Source: Fundicoccus_A sp052115865 (lineage in GTDB: Bacteria; Bacillota; Bacilli; Lactobacillales; Aerococcaceae). Taken from it: 14,418 nucleotides of DNA. Where the stretch lies: assembly GCF_052115865.1 (NCBI RefSeq), contig NZ_JBQKME010000022.1, positions 1-14,418 of the forward strand, given 5' to 3'. The notes under the pieces are model-generated. The model saw only the letters and a list, made by a program, of their open reading frames with translations. It was not told the origin of the DNA and made no database searches. Shown here in pieces: positions 6,610 to 13,948 of the stretch. The position numbers and the translations under genes were made by a program. Positions within the stretch are counted from its first letter, which is position 1; every line of letters begins with the position of its first letter.

Positions 6610-8928
6610 ATGACAAAAATTAAACTTAACTATGACGACAAACTAGTGGAACTAGGGGACCTTTATGGGATTTTCTTTGAAGATTTAAACCATGCAGCCG
6701 ATGGAGGCTTGTATGCTGAAATGATTCAAAATCGTTCTTTTGAATTCAATCGAATAGATCATGCGACTTACCATGCTCTATATGGCTGGGAAGATGTCAA
6801 TGGCAATGATTTAGTAGAACAACAGTTAGAGTTACGAGTTCTCTCTGACAATCCCCTGCATCCTAGAAACCCACATTATTTAAAAATAAACAGTTTAGAA
6901 GAAATCACAATTCGAAATCGAGGATACAATCAAGGCTTATATTTACAAAAAGGTGAAATTTACAGACTGTCATTCTTTGCTAAAGCGGACTTTAAAGGAC
7001 AAAAAGTTAGCCTTCAGTTCCAAGATGCAGCAGGCAAAATCTATAATCAAGAGACTGTCTCTATAAATAATGGAGGTTGGTCTAAATATTCTATAGAAAT
7101 GAGCATGCCTGAAACGGTTGTAGATGGAAGATTGGCTGTATCTTTTCCAGCAATTACTGATTTAGCCATTGATATGATTTCAGTTTTTCCAAAAGCGACC
7201 TTTAAAAATAGAGAAAATGGTTGTCGTAAAGATTTAGCTGAGAAATTAGCAGAGATGAAACCTAAGTTTTTACGTTTTCCAGGTGGTTGCCTTGTTCATG
7301 ATGGGAGTTTAAATAGTGAAGATCGCGACTCGATGTACCGTTGGAAAAATACGATTGGACCGGTCGAAACTAGACCAGCTAAACGAAACAATTGGGGATA
7401 TAATCAATCTCTCGGTTTAGGCTTCTTTGAGTATTTCCAAATAAGTGAAGACTTAGGCGCTAAACCAATCCCTGTCTTACCAGGCGGATGGGATCCACAT
7501 CATAAACGAGCAGTCGCAATTGATGAGCTTGACCCGTGGATTCAAGATGCGCTTGATTTGATTGAGTTTGCTAATGGAGATGTATCGACCGAATGGGGCG
7601 CAGTACGTGCTGAAATGGGCCATCCAGAACCTTTTAATTTAGAGTATTTGGGCATTGGGAACGAAGAAGTAGGGCAAGAATTTTTTGATCGTTATGCTTA
7701 TTTCCATGAGGCGATTCGTAAAGCTTATCCAAATATAAAGCTAATTAATTCTGCTGGACCTTTCTCTGAAGGAAGTGAATATGATAGAGGGTGGAAAAGT
7801 GCTCTTGAACATCAATCTGACTTAGTGGACGAGCATTATTATGCAACTCCTGAATGGTTTTTAGCTCACCACCATCATTATGATCATTTTGATCCAAATG
7901 GGCCTAAAGTATTTTTAGGTGAATATGCAGCTAAAGATAATCGCTGGCGTAATGCTTTAGCTGAAGCCAGTTACATGATTGGTCTGGAGAGAAATGCTGA
8001 TAAAGTAGCTTTAGCTTGTTATGCACCCTTGTTTGCTAATGAGGATTATGTGAATTGGCGTCCGAATCTAATCTGGTTTAACCAAGAAAAAGTGTATGGT
8101 TCTGTGAATTATGATGTGCAAAAATTATTTATGACTCAACAAGGGACGCATAATATTGACTTTGACATCCAAGATATGCCAGAATCTATTCTATTAGAAG
8201 ATAAGGATATTACAGGTGATTTTGGCTTAAGTGGTGACTGGGCTGATATTGAAGTAGACGCTTTAACATTCACAGATAATGTAACGGGTGAAGTGACTAA
8301 ATTTGACAAGCAAACTATAAAAGATAATGAGCAAAAGATTCTTGGTCAAACAAAGAGTACGCATTATACAATTAATTTTGATTTCGTCAAAACCGCCGGC
8401 TTAAAAAAGAAAGGATTTAAATTCTTCTTTGGTCGCACAGATAATCAAAATCTATATAGCTGGAGTTTAGGTGGTTGGGAAAATCAAGATTGCTTAATTT
8501 CTTCTATTAAAAATGGAGCGGAAAGTGTACTCACTCAAACAATGTGGAAAGTTGAAACCAACAAACATTATAGTTGTCAACTAGAAGTAAAAGAAAATAA
8601 AATAATCACGAAAATTGATGGGGTAGAATTCAATCACACAGAAGAATTACCACTAATTGTAAAAGCTGCTTATGTGAATGCCGTTTATGATCAAGAATCA
8701 GATAATTATCTTTTAAAAGTAGTCAATGTAAAAGAAGTGCCTTTTACTTTTGAATTGGATAATCCAACTTCACAAATTAAATTAACTCAATTATCAGCAA
8801 GCCCTGATACAAAAAACACATTAGAAGAATCAAATCAAGTTGTTGTAAAAAGTGAACTAATTGAAAATGATATGAATACATTTAATGTAGATCCATATAG
8901 TGTAATGTTTCTTGAAATAAAACGGTAA
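6610..8928 (+). CDS. Alpha-L-arabinofuranosidase, glycoside hydrolase family 51
   Basis: This 772-residue protein belongs to the large GH51 type. After the LYGIFFEDLNHAADGGLYAE start there is an inserted carbohydrate-binding-like beta domain (about 65-195). The catalytic barrel begins at about 205 (KFLRFPGGCLVHDG). The acid/base is E352 in GIGNEEVG and the nucleophile is E438 in FLGEYA. The C-terminal beta region contains a further lectin/LamG-like segment (about 585-725). The enzyme removes terminal alpha-L-arabinofuranosyl units from arabinan, arabinoxylan or arabinogalactan pieces. No signal peptide is visible, so it should be cytoplasmic. AAGGAGAT lies 9 bases before ATG 6610, and the gap to the GH42 gene is only 32 bases without a terminator, so the two form an operon. 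GH42 can act once arabinose branches are gone. Confidence 0.92.
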   Translation: MTKIKLNYDDKLVELGDLYGIFFEDLNHAADGGLYAEMIQNRSFEFNRIDHATYHALYGWEDVNGNDLVEQQLELRVLSDNPLHPRNPHYLKINSLEEITIRNRGYNQGLYLQKGEIYRLSFFAKADFKGQKVSLQFQDAAGKIYNQETVSINNGGWSKYSIEMSMPETVVDGRLAVSFPAITDLAIDMISVFPKATFKNRENGCRKDLAEKLAEMKPKFLRFPGGCLVHDGSLNSEDRDSMYRWKNTIGPVETRPAKRNNWGYNQSLGLGFFEYFQISEDLGAKPIPVLPGGWDPHHKRAVAIDELDPWIQDALDLIEFANGDVSTEWGAVRAEMGHPEPFNLEYLGIGNEEVGQEFFDRYAYFHEAIRKAYPNIKLINSAGPFSEGSEYDRGWKSALEHQSDLVDEHYYATPEWFLAHHHHYDHFDPNGPKVFLGEYAAKDNRWRNALAEASYMIGLERNADKVALACYAPLFANEDYVNWRPNLIWFNQEKVYGSVNYDVQKLFMTQQGTHNIDFDIQDMPESILLEDKDITGDFGLSGDWADIEVDALTFTDNVTGEVTKFDKQTIKDNEQKILGQTKSTHYTINFDFVKTAGLKKKGFKFFFGRTDNQNLYSWSLGGWENQDCLISSIKNGAESVLTQTMWKVETNKHYSCQLEVKENKIITKIDGVEFNHTEELPLIVKAAYVNAVYDQESDNYLLKVVNVKEVPFTFELDNPTSQIKLTQLSASPDTKNTLEESNQVVVKSELIENDMNTFNVDPYSVMFLEIKR

Positions 8929-8990
8929 TTGAAGAAATAAAGTAATTACTTTAATTCTTTAAGAAAATTGACGTTCATTGGTACATAAAT

Positions 8991-9030
8991 ACAAGACCAG
9001 CATGTAATCTATGCTGGTCTTGTGCTATTT
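8991..9030. terminator. Hairpin between convergent GH51 and AraC genes
   Basis: ACAAGACCAGCAT and ATGCTGGTCTTGT form a perfect 13-bp stem with a 7-base loop. T-runs on both sides are short (GCTATTT on plus, ATTTATG on minus). It may stop transcription from both directions, though with a weak U-tract. The rest of 8929-9127 shows only short repeats, including the 14-bp palindrome AAAGTAATTACTTT at 8939-8952. Confidence 0.7.
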
Positions 9031-9127
9031 AATCGTAAAGTAAAGTTCTCTTACTTCTAGCTATCATCTTGATTATCTTAACTCATAACAACTAAGGCTT
9101 TGCTTTACTATAAGAATGGGGTATCGG

Positions 9128-9979
9128 TTAAAATAAGTCTTCCATTAAACTAGCATCATGTGGTATTTTGCGGAATAGAGTTGGGCTTTTATCAAAGTAT
9201 TTTGAAAATACTTTTGAAAAATAAAGCGGGTCAGAGTAGCCGATTTTTTCGCTAATTGCAGCAATCGATAAGTCAGTTGTGGTTAATAAAGTCACAGCTG
9301 TACGCATTCTTCTTTCGAGTAGGATTTGAGAAGGTGGTTTATTAAAATTCTTTTTAAAAATCTTATTCAAATATCCCCGAGTCACACCGATGTAATTAGC
9401 TATCTCTGTAATTGAAATATCCTTTGCATAATTAGCATAAATGTAATCGAGAGCAATCTCAGCATAATTTCGATTGTTGGGGCTGTACTCGATTGTAGTT
9501 AAGGGGAATTCCTTTCTAGCATGATAGAGAAACTCATATAACTTAATTTGGTACCAAAGTGTATCGATTGATTGCCCTTGGTGCTGCAAGCTGTAATCAC
9601 ATATTTCAAGAATAATTTTTTTACACATACTGTCTGCTTTAAAAGTGAGGACATCTTCAGTTAATAACGCATTACTATTTAAATAGGTCTTAAGCTTATC
9701 ACCGCTGATTCCAATCCAATAGGTTTTCCAAGGATCTTTGTCATCAGGGAAATACTCTACTTCTTGGCCCTTCCTTAAAATGAATCCATCCCCTTTACTT
9801 AACTTATGTTCTATGCCATTAATTACAAAGTACCCACTACCTTCCGTAATATAATGAATCACAAAATTTTGGTAAGTAATGTATTTGTAGTGAGTCATCA
9901 TTAAGAATTTTTGAATCCCACATTCATCTAATTTCACATCATTTGCTTCTGTTTCGAAATGTAACCATAATTCTCTCAT
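9128..9979 (-). CDS. AraC-family transcriptional regulator (paired with lacLM)
   Basis: This 283-residue regulator has an N-terminal cupin ligand domain (about 10-110, with FVINGIEHKLSKGDGFILRKG and the WKTYWIGISG segment common in MsmR/RafR-like sugar regulators). A C-terminal AraC-type DNA-binding domain (about 170-275) has helices SITEIANYIGVTRGYLNKIF and SIAAISEKIGYSDPLYFSKVF. It is transcribed divergently from lacL, with 130 bases between start codons, so it most likely activates the lacLM operon. A TG-T-TATAAT extended -10 on the minus strand (10024-10029) serves its own transcription. It is only distantly similar to the AraC protein at 3646-4455, apart from the shared fold and a LLTTT-LSI motif, so this is not a recent duplication. 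The inducer is unknown, probably a galactoside. Confidence 0.87.
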   Translation of the reverse strand: MRELWLHFETEANDVKLDECGIQKFLMMTHYKYITYQNFVIHYITEGSGYFVINGIEHKLSKGDGFILRKGQEVEYFPDDKDPWKTYWIGISGDKLKTYLNSNALLTEDVLTFKADSMCKKIILEICDYSLQHQGQSIDTLWYQIKLYEFLYHARKEFPLTTIEYSPNNRNYAEIALDYIYANYAKDISITEIANYIGVTRGYLNKIFKKNFNKPPSQILLERRMRTAVTLLTTTDLSIAAISEKIGYSDPLYFSKVFSKYFDKSPTLFRKIPHDASLMEDLF

Positions 9980-10051
9980 ATCAACCTACCTTTTTAGGAT
10001 ACATTTTTCCATATATTTATTAAATTATAACATATGCATTTGAATCCTGTT

Positions 10052-10060
10052 TGCTATACT
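10052..10060 (+). promoter_or_regulatory. lacL promoter (extended -10)
   Basis: TGCTATACT is an extended -10 element ending 49 bases before lacL ATG 10110. No good -35 hexamer exists at 16-18 bases upstream, where the sequence is near ATATGC. This is typical of a promoter that needs an activator. The divergently encoded AraC-family protein is the obvious candidate. Confidence 0.6.
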
Positions 10061-10068
10061 AAGTTTAA

Positions 10069-10082
10069 AGTAATCGCTTACT
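10069..10082. promoter_or_regulatory. Cre-like palindrome just downstream of the lacL promoter
   Basis: AGTAATCGCTTACT is an inverted repeat (AGTAA/TTACT) centred on CG. It agrees with the inner part of the CcpA cre consensus TGTAANCGNTTACA but lacks the outer T and A. It lies about 9-22 bases after the -10, where a bound repressor would block elongation or open-complex escape. CcpA is the likely ligand, but another LacI-type regulator is possible. Confidence 0.5.
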
Positions 10083-10109
10083 ATTTTACTTACAGAAAGG
10101 ATTGAAATT

Positions 10110-11993
10110 ATGACTCCAGATATCAGTTGGTTAGATAACCCTGAGATATTTCGTGAAGGAAATATAGCTAGTCGCAGTGATCATAAGCACTACAGAAGCT
10201 ACCAAGAGTTTGAAGAGAAGAAAAGTAGCTTTGTCCAGTCATTAAATGGTGATTGGTCATTTGTCTATTCTAAGAACCCAAAAGTGAGACCTCTTAATTT
10301 TTATGAAACAGATTTTGATGCAAAAGAGTTTGATCTAATCAGTGTCCCTTCACACATTGAATTTAGTGATCATGCTCAGCAACATTATGTGAATACAATG
10401 TACCCTTGGGATGGCAAGCAATATCGTCGTCCGCCTTATACTTTAGATTATAAAGAGATTAAAGGGGTTTTCAGTGAGTCAGATGATAATTCAGTCGGCT
10501 CTTATATTAAAGAGTTTGATGTTGAGGAAGTGAATCCTTCCAAACGTTATGTTTTACAGTTTGAAGGTGTTGAACAAGCTATGTTCTTATGGGTGAATGG
10601 TCAGTTTGTTGGCTATGCAGAAGATAGCTTTACTATTTCAGAGTTTGATATCACAGATTTTATAAAAGAAGGAACAAACAAACTAGCTGTTGAAGTCTAT
10701 AGATATTCTACAGCAGCTTACTTGGAAGACCAGGACTTTTTCCGTTTCTTTGGGATTTATCGCAGTGTGAATTTATTGGAAGAACCTATTGTTCATCTAA
10801 ATGATTTAAAGATTGAACCGACTTTAAATGATGATTTTAAAGTAGGAACACTAAAAGTTACAGGGAGTTTTTCGGGCGATAATTTTGAAGGCTATCAAAT
10901 ACGAGCTAAAGTCTTAGATTCATCTAATAAACAATTATTTGATGAAACAAAATCAGTTGAAAAGAACAGCATTATTTTAGATCAAGTTTTCAATGATGTA
11001 GAATTATGGAGCAATACGAGTCCAAAATTATACCAATTATTTATTGAAGTATTAGATGAAAAAGGTGAGTTAATAGAACTTGTACCTTATCAATTTGGCT
11101 TTAGAAGAATTGAAATCATTGATAAAGTCATTTATTTAAATGGCGAGCGACTCATTATAAATGGGGTAAATCGTCATGAATGGCATCCAAGAAAAGGTCG
11201 TTCAATTGGTTTAGATGAAATGATTGAAGACATTGATATTTGTCGCAGAAACAATATTAATGCTGTGCGAACTGCCCATTACCCAAATCAAATTGAATGG
11301 TATTATTTGTGTGACCAAGCGGGTATCTATTTGATGGCAGAAATGAACTTAGAATCACATGGAACTTGGCAAAAAATGGGGCAAGTTGAGCCTTCCTATA
11401 ATGTTCCTGGATCAATCTCGCAATGGGAAGCCGTAATTTTAGATCGAGCAAAAACTAATTATGAAGTGTTTAAAAACCATACGTCAATCTTATTCTGGTC
11501 ATTAGGTAATGAATCTTTTGTTGGGGATGTTTTGGAAAAAGCTAATGCCTACTACAAAAATGTTGATCCTTCGCGCCTTACTCATTATGAAGGAGTCGTT
11601 TTTGATGAGAATTATAAACCGACCGTATCAGATGTTGAGAGTAGAATGTATGCTTATCCAGAACATATTAAGGCGTATTTAGACAATGACCCACAAAAAC
11701 CATTTATTTTATGTGAGTTTATGCATAATATGGGGAACTCTATCGGTGGATTTGGATCTTACATGGAATTACTTGACCTCTATCCGTCATATCAGGGTGG
11801 GTTTATATGGGACTTTATCGATCAAGCAATCTATGTACATGATGAAGTGTCTGGAAAAAAAGTCTTAAGATATGGTGGCGACTTTGATGACCGTCCGTCT
11901 GACTACGAATTCTCTGCTAATGGAATTGTTTTTGCGACAAGAGAAGAAAAACCAGCAATGCAGGAGGTGAAATATTACTATGGAAAATACTAA
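10110..11993 (+). CDS. lacL: Beta-galactosidase large subunit LacL (GH2)
   Basis: This 627-residue chain is the usual size for LacL of lactic acid bacteria and corresponds to the N-terminal two thirds of LacZ. It has a sugar-binding jelly roll (about 40-215), an Ig-like domain (about 220-330) and the GH2 TIM barrel (about 335-627). The acid/base is E468 in WSLGNES and the nucleophile is E536 in ILCEFMHNMGNS. It pairs with LacM into the active heterodimer, hydrolysing lactose and other beta-galactosides in the cytoplasm; there is no signal peptide. AAAGGA precedes ATG 10110. The 3' end carries the AGGAGGTGA ribosome site of lacM and overlaps it by 14 bases. This is the natural gene split, not a frameshift in lacZ. 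Confidence 0.95.
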   Translation: MTPDISWLDNPEIFREGNIASRSDHKHYRSYQEFEEKKSSFVQSLNGDWSFVYSKNPKVRPLNFYETDFDAKEFDLISVPSHIEFSDHAQQHYVNTMYPWDGKQYRRPPYTLDYKEIKGVFSESDDNSVGSYIKEFDVEEVNPSKRYVLQFEGVEQAMFLWVNGQFVGYAEDSFTISEFDITDFIKEGTNKLAVEVYRYSTAAYLEDQDFFRFFGIYRSVNLLEEPIVHLNDLKIEPTLNDDFKVGTLKVTGSFSGDNFEGYQIRAKVLDSSNKQLFDETKSVEKNSIILDQVFNDVELWSNTSPKLYQLFIEVLDEKGELIELVPYQFGFRRIEIIDKVIYLNGERLIINGVNRHEWHPRKGRSIGLDEMIEDIDICRRNNINAVRTAHYPNQIEWYYLCDQAGIYLMAEMNLESHGTWQKMGQVEPSYNVPGSISQWEAVILDRAKTNYEVFKNHTSILFWSLGNESFVGDVLEKANAYYKNVDPSRLTHYEGVVFDENYKPTVSDVESRMYAYPEHIKAYLDNDPQKPFILCEFMHNMGNSIGGFGSYMELLDLYPSYQGGFIWDFIDQAIYVHDEVSGKKVLRYGGDFDDRPSDYEFSANGIVFATREEKPAMQEVKYYYGKY

Positions 11994-12933
11994 AGCATTA
12001 GAAATTATCTATGGTGATGTGAATTTAGGAGTAAAAGGATACAATTTTCATTATATGTTTAATTACTCTCGTGGAGGGTTAGAATCACTATTAATTGATG
12101 ATTATGAGTGGTTGTATAGAGCACCAAAACCTACTTTTTGGCGAGCGACGACAGATAATGATCGAGGAAATGGTTTTTCAGAAAAATCTGCTATGTGGTT
12201 TGGGGCGGATATGTTCATTAATTTTAAGGGCTTTGAAATTAAAGTCGACTCACAAGTAATTGAACGTCCTACGGGTACAGTAGCTAATAAATATCAAGGC
12301 AATGAGACTGCAGAAACCATAGAAATAGCTTATTTTTATGAAACTTGCACCAACCCAGCAACTGAAATCACTGTGACTTATCTTGTAGAAAAAAGCGGCG
12401 AAATTAGTGTAAAGGTTAAATATTCAGGCAAAAAAGATTTACCTGAATTACCTGCCTTTGGCTTAAGATTTGTGATGCCAACACTGGCTGAGTCTTTTGA
12501 ATATAAAGGATTATCAGGTGAAACTTATCCGGATCGAAAAGCTGGAGGAGTAGAGGGTGTGTATCAAGTGGATGATTTATCACTGACTCCTTACTTGGTA
12601 CCACAAGAGAGTAATTTACATTGTGATACGAGTTGGGTCAAAGTTAATCGCAAAACAAGCTTAAACAATGCCTATAAAAATAAAGAAGTAAAAAGCTTAA
12701 CTTTTGAAAAAATAAGTAAAGAGTTTGCCTTTTCTTGTACACCATATACTGCAATAGAAGTAGAAAGTGCTACTCACCATGAAGAATTACCTCTTCCAAG
12801 AAGGACTGTATTAAATATTTACGGAGCAGTTCGTGGTGTTGGAGGGATAGATAGCTGGGGTTCTAATGTAGAGGAACCATATCGTATTTCGGCAGAAGAA
12901 GATATTGAATATGAGTTTAAGATAAGTTTTTAG
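11980..12933 (+). CDS. lacM: Beta-galactosidase small subunit LacM
   Basis: This 317-residue protein is the Bgal_small_N domain, equal to domain 5 of LacZ, as a separate chain. The conserved segments GGLESLLIDDYEWLYR, PTFWRATTDNDRGNGF and, near the end, the GVGGIDSWGSNVEEPYRI part are all present. In LacZ-type enzymes this domain completes the active site, so LacL is inactive alone. AGGAGGTGA (11962-11970) inside lacL sits 9 bases before ATG 11980, giving coupled translation and roughly equal subunit amounts. No gene follows on the same strand. The first terminator-like hairpin comes 130 bases later. Confidence 0.95.
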   Translation: MENTKALEIIYGDVNLGVKGYNFHYMFNYSRGGLESLLIDDYEWLYRAPKPTFWRATTDNDRGNGFSEKSAMWFGADMFINFKGFEIKVDSQVIERPTGTVANKYQGNETAETIEIAYFYETCTNPATEITVTYLVEKSGEISVKVKYSGKKDLPELPAFGLRFVMPTLAESFEYKGLSGETYPDRKAGGVEGVYQVDDLSLTPYLVPQESNLHCDTSWVKVNRKTSLNNAYKNKEVKSLTFEKISKEFAFSCTPYTAIEVESATHHEELPLPRRTVLNIYGAVRGVGGIDSWGSNVEEPYRISAEEDIEYEFKISF

Positions 12934-12962
12934 GATAGACTTTGAGTGAATAAACCTATTCG

Positions 12963-13038
12963 GAAGTCTTGAGGGCTTGTATTTTTGTGAGGGAAATGCA
13001 AAGCAAATATCCTTCACTCTATCTCAAGCCAGAACTTC
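12963..13038 (+). other. Imperfect nested hairpin in the lacM 3' region
   Basis: GAAGT (12963-12967) can pair with ACTTC (13034-13038), GGCTTG (12974-12979) with CAAGCC (13025-13030), and GTGAGGGA (12987-12994) with TCCTTCAC (13010-13017, one G-U pair). The three stems are nested. No T-tract follows, so this is not a terminator by itself. It may stabilise the lacM message end, or be a decayed small inverted-repeat element. Confidence 0.35.
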
Positions 13039-13062
13039 AAACTTTATCACTTTAAATTTAAT

Positions 13063-13114
13063 AAACCACCTATAATCGCAACCATTAAGCGGTTATGGGT
13101 GGTTTAGTGTTTTT
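13063..13114 (+). terminator. Rho-independent terminator, probably for lacLM
   Basis: The 17-bp arms AAACCACCTATAATCGC and GCGGTTATGGGTGGTTT pair throughout, using two wobble pairs, around a 9-base loop. They are followed by AGTGTTTTT. It is the first convincing terminator after lacM. Confidence 0.85.
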
Positions 13115-13142
13115 AGATGTATTTATAATGTTAATTTCTTGA

Positions 13143-13253
13143 CTAGCTTTTCTCATCGTAAAGCTTTAGAGTCATTAATTTCTTAGAACGTTTATCTGCT
13201 TCAATTAAGGCATGCGACATATCGGGTATATCTGATTCATCCCCCAACTCCCC
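13143..13253 (-). pseudogene. 36-codon fragment of an unrecognised gene (C-terminal end)
   Basis: A stop-to-stop minus-strand frame encodes a charged, helical-looking peptide that starts GELGDESDIPDMSHALIEAD, ends KLMTLKLYDEKS and is followed by TAG. Its composition looks like real protein, not random AT-rich translation. No start codon with a ribosome site exists in frame, and a TGA precedes it. I do not recognise the family. It could be the tail of a gene lost by deletion, on the same strand as the VOC and recombinase sequences. Confidence 0.3.
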
Positions 13254-13277
13254 TCAACTCCATTATAGCTTTACTAA

Positions 13278-13319
13278 GGTTTCCTAACAGCTTCTAAACG
13301 CTGGTAGGAAGCCTTTTTT
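13278..13319 (+). terminator. Rho-independent terminator-like hairpin
   Basis: GGTTTCCTAACAGC pairs with GCTGGTAGGAAGCC (one wobble, one mismatch) around an 8-base loop, followed by TTTTTT. No plus-strand gene precedes it within 300 bases except lacM, which already has a terminator, so it appears orphaned. Confidence 0.75.
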
Positions 13320-13349
13320 AATTCTAGAGCTTTGCTTACACTTGCTATA

Positions 13350-13410
13350 AACCATTACCAACCATTACCATTTCCATTACTACTGGAAAAAGGGTAATGG
13401 TTTTATTTTT
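13350..13410 (+). terminator. Terminator-like hairpin with a duplicated 5' arm
   Basis: AACCATTACC occurs twice in tandem (13350-13359 and 13360-13369). Either copy can pair with GGTAATGGTT (13393-13402), which is followed by TTATTTTT. An inner stem TTTCC/GGAAA strengthens the structure formed by the second copy. It lies about 30 bases beyond the 3' end of the convergent VOC gene. Confidence 0.65.
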
Positions 13411-13441
13411 AGTGATATTTTTTATATACAGATGAATTAAG

Positions 13442-13846
13442 TCAACCATTAATCTCATATTCACTACAGGTTATCTCAATCGTATTATTCATTGGATCTA
13501 AGACTGGAAAACTCCAGTAACCAACCCATTGTGGCACGCTATGGTATGTCTTGACCCTTTCCTTTTGCAATCTAGCAATGACTTGATTGTACTCATTCGA
13601 TTCAAATGCTATTGACCAACTCGTCCTAGGCGCCACCCCACCTTTCCATCCAGGTTGGATGGAAAACAAAGGAGAAGCTTTCTTAAAGTCTTTGTGGTAT
13701 TGAATGGATAACTGATGGTTGTTTATATTAAAAGCAATATCGTCTTCTTCATCCCATATAAGCTCTAATGCTAATATTTCTGAATAAAATTTTTTCGTCT
13801 CACTCATATTATTTGTGAATAGATACGTAAATCCTAGATTAGCCAT
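13442..13846 (-). CDS. VOC-superfamily (glyoxalase/bleomycin-resistance fold) protein
   Basis: This 134-residue protein has the two beta-alpha-beta-beta-beta halves of the VOC fold. The first half has MSETKKFYSEILALELIWDEE (residues about 14-34), the standard helix after strand one. The second half has WSIAFESNEYNQVIARLQKE and ends VLDPMNNTIEITCSEYE, where the Glu of TIEIT occupies the usual metal-ligand position. The expected His/Gln ligand in the first strand (LGFTYLFT) is not evident, so metal-dependent catalysis is uncertain. Members range from glyoxalase I and dioxygenases to fosfomycin- or bleomycin-resistance proteins; no specific role can be assigned. ATG 13846 follows a purine-rich GGGAGAAGGGA. 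It has its own promoter (13892-13920) and stands alone between the hairpin region and the recombinase remnant. Confidence 0.8.
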   Translation of the reverse strand: MANLGFTYLFTNNMSETKKFYSEILALELIWDEEDDIAFNINNHQLSIQYHKDFKKASPLFSIQPGWKGGVAPRTSWSIAFESNEYNQVIARLQKERVKTYHSVPQWVGYWSFPVLDPMNNTIEITCSEYEING

Positions 13847-13891
13847 TTTATATTCCCTTCTCCCTTTTTATGAACTACTTAATATTTATAT

Positions 13892-13920
13892 AAAATATCG
13901 GAGACTTAATCACGTAACAA
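13892..13920 (-). promoter_or_regulatory. Probable promoter of the VOC gene
   Basis: On the minus strand, TTGTTA (13915-13920) and TATTTT (13892-13897) are 17 bases apart, about 45 bases before the VOC start codon. It lies just past the stop codon of the recombinase remnant. Confidence 0.5.
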
Positions 13921-13948
13921 TAATTGAGCTCTCTTTTAACTATTATTA

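Larger units (their letters stand above)
12934..13441. other. Gene-poor 508-base interval with several hairpins
   Basis: This interval between lacM and the VOC gene holds an imperfect fold (12963-13038), three plus-strand hairpins with T-tracts (13063-13114, 13278-13319, 13350-13410) and a 36-codon minus-strand coding fragment (13143-13253). No intact gene of any size with a ribosome binding site was found on either strand. The clustering of terminators and a gene scrap suggests successive insertions or deletions next to the recombinase remnant. Confidence 0.6.

Noticed and set aside
11257..11868. Small open frames on both strands inside lacL
   Set aside because: They overlap the conserved GH2 catalytic region and show no features of their own.
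11980..11993. Possible frameshift splitting one lacZ gene
   Set aside because: The 14-base overlap, the strong AGGAGGTGA before lacM and the subunit sizes match the normal LacL/LacM arrangement.
12416..13017. Minus-strand open frames over lacM and its 3' flank
   Set aside because: They are antisense to conserved lacM sequence, without ribosome sites or recognisable motifs.
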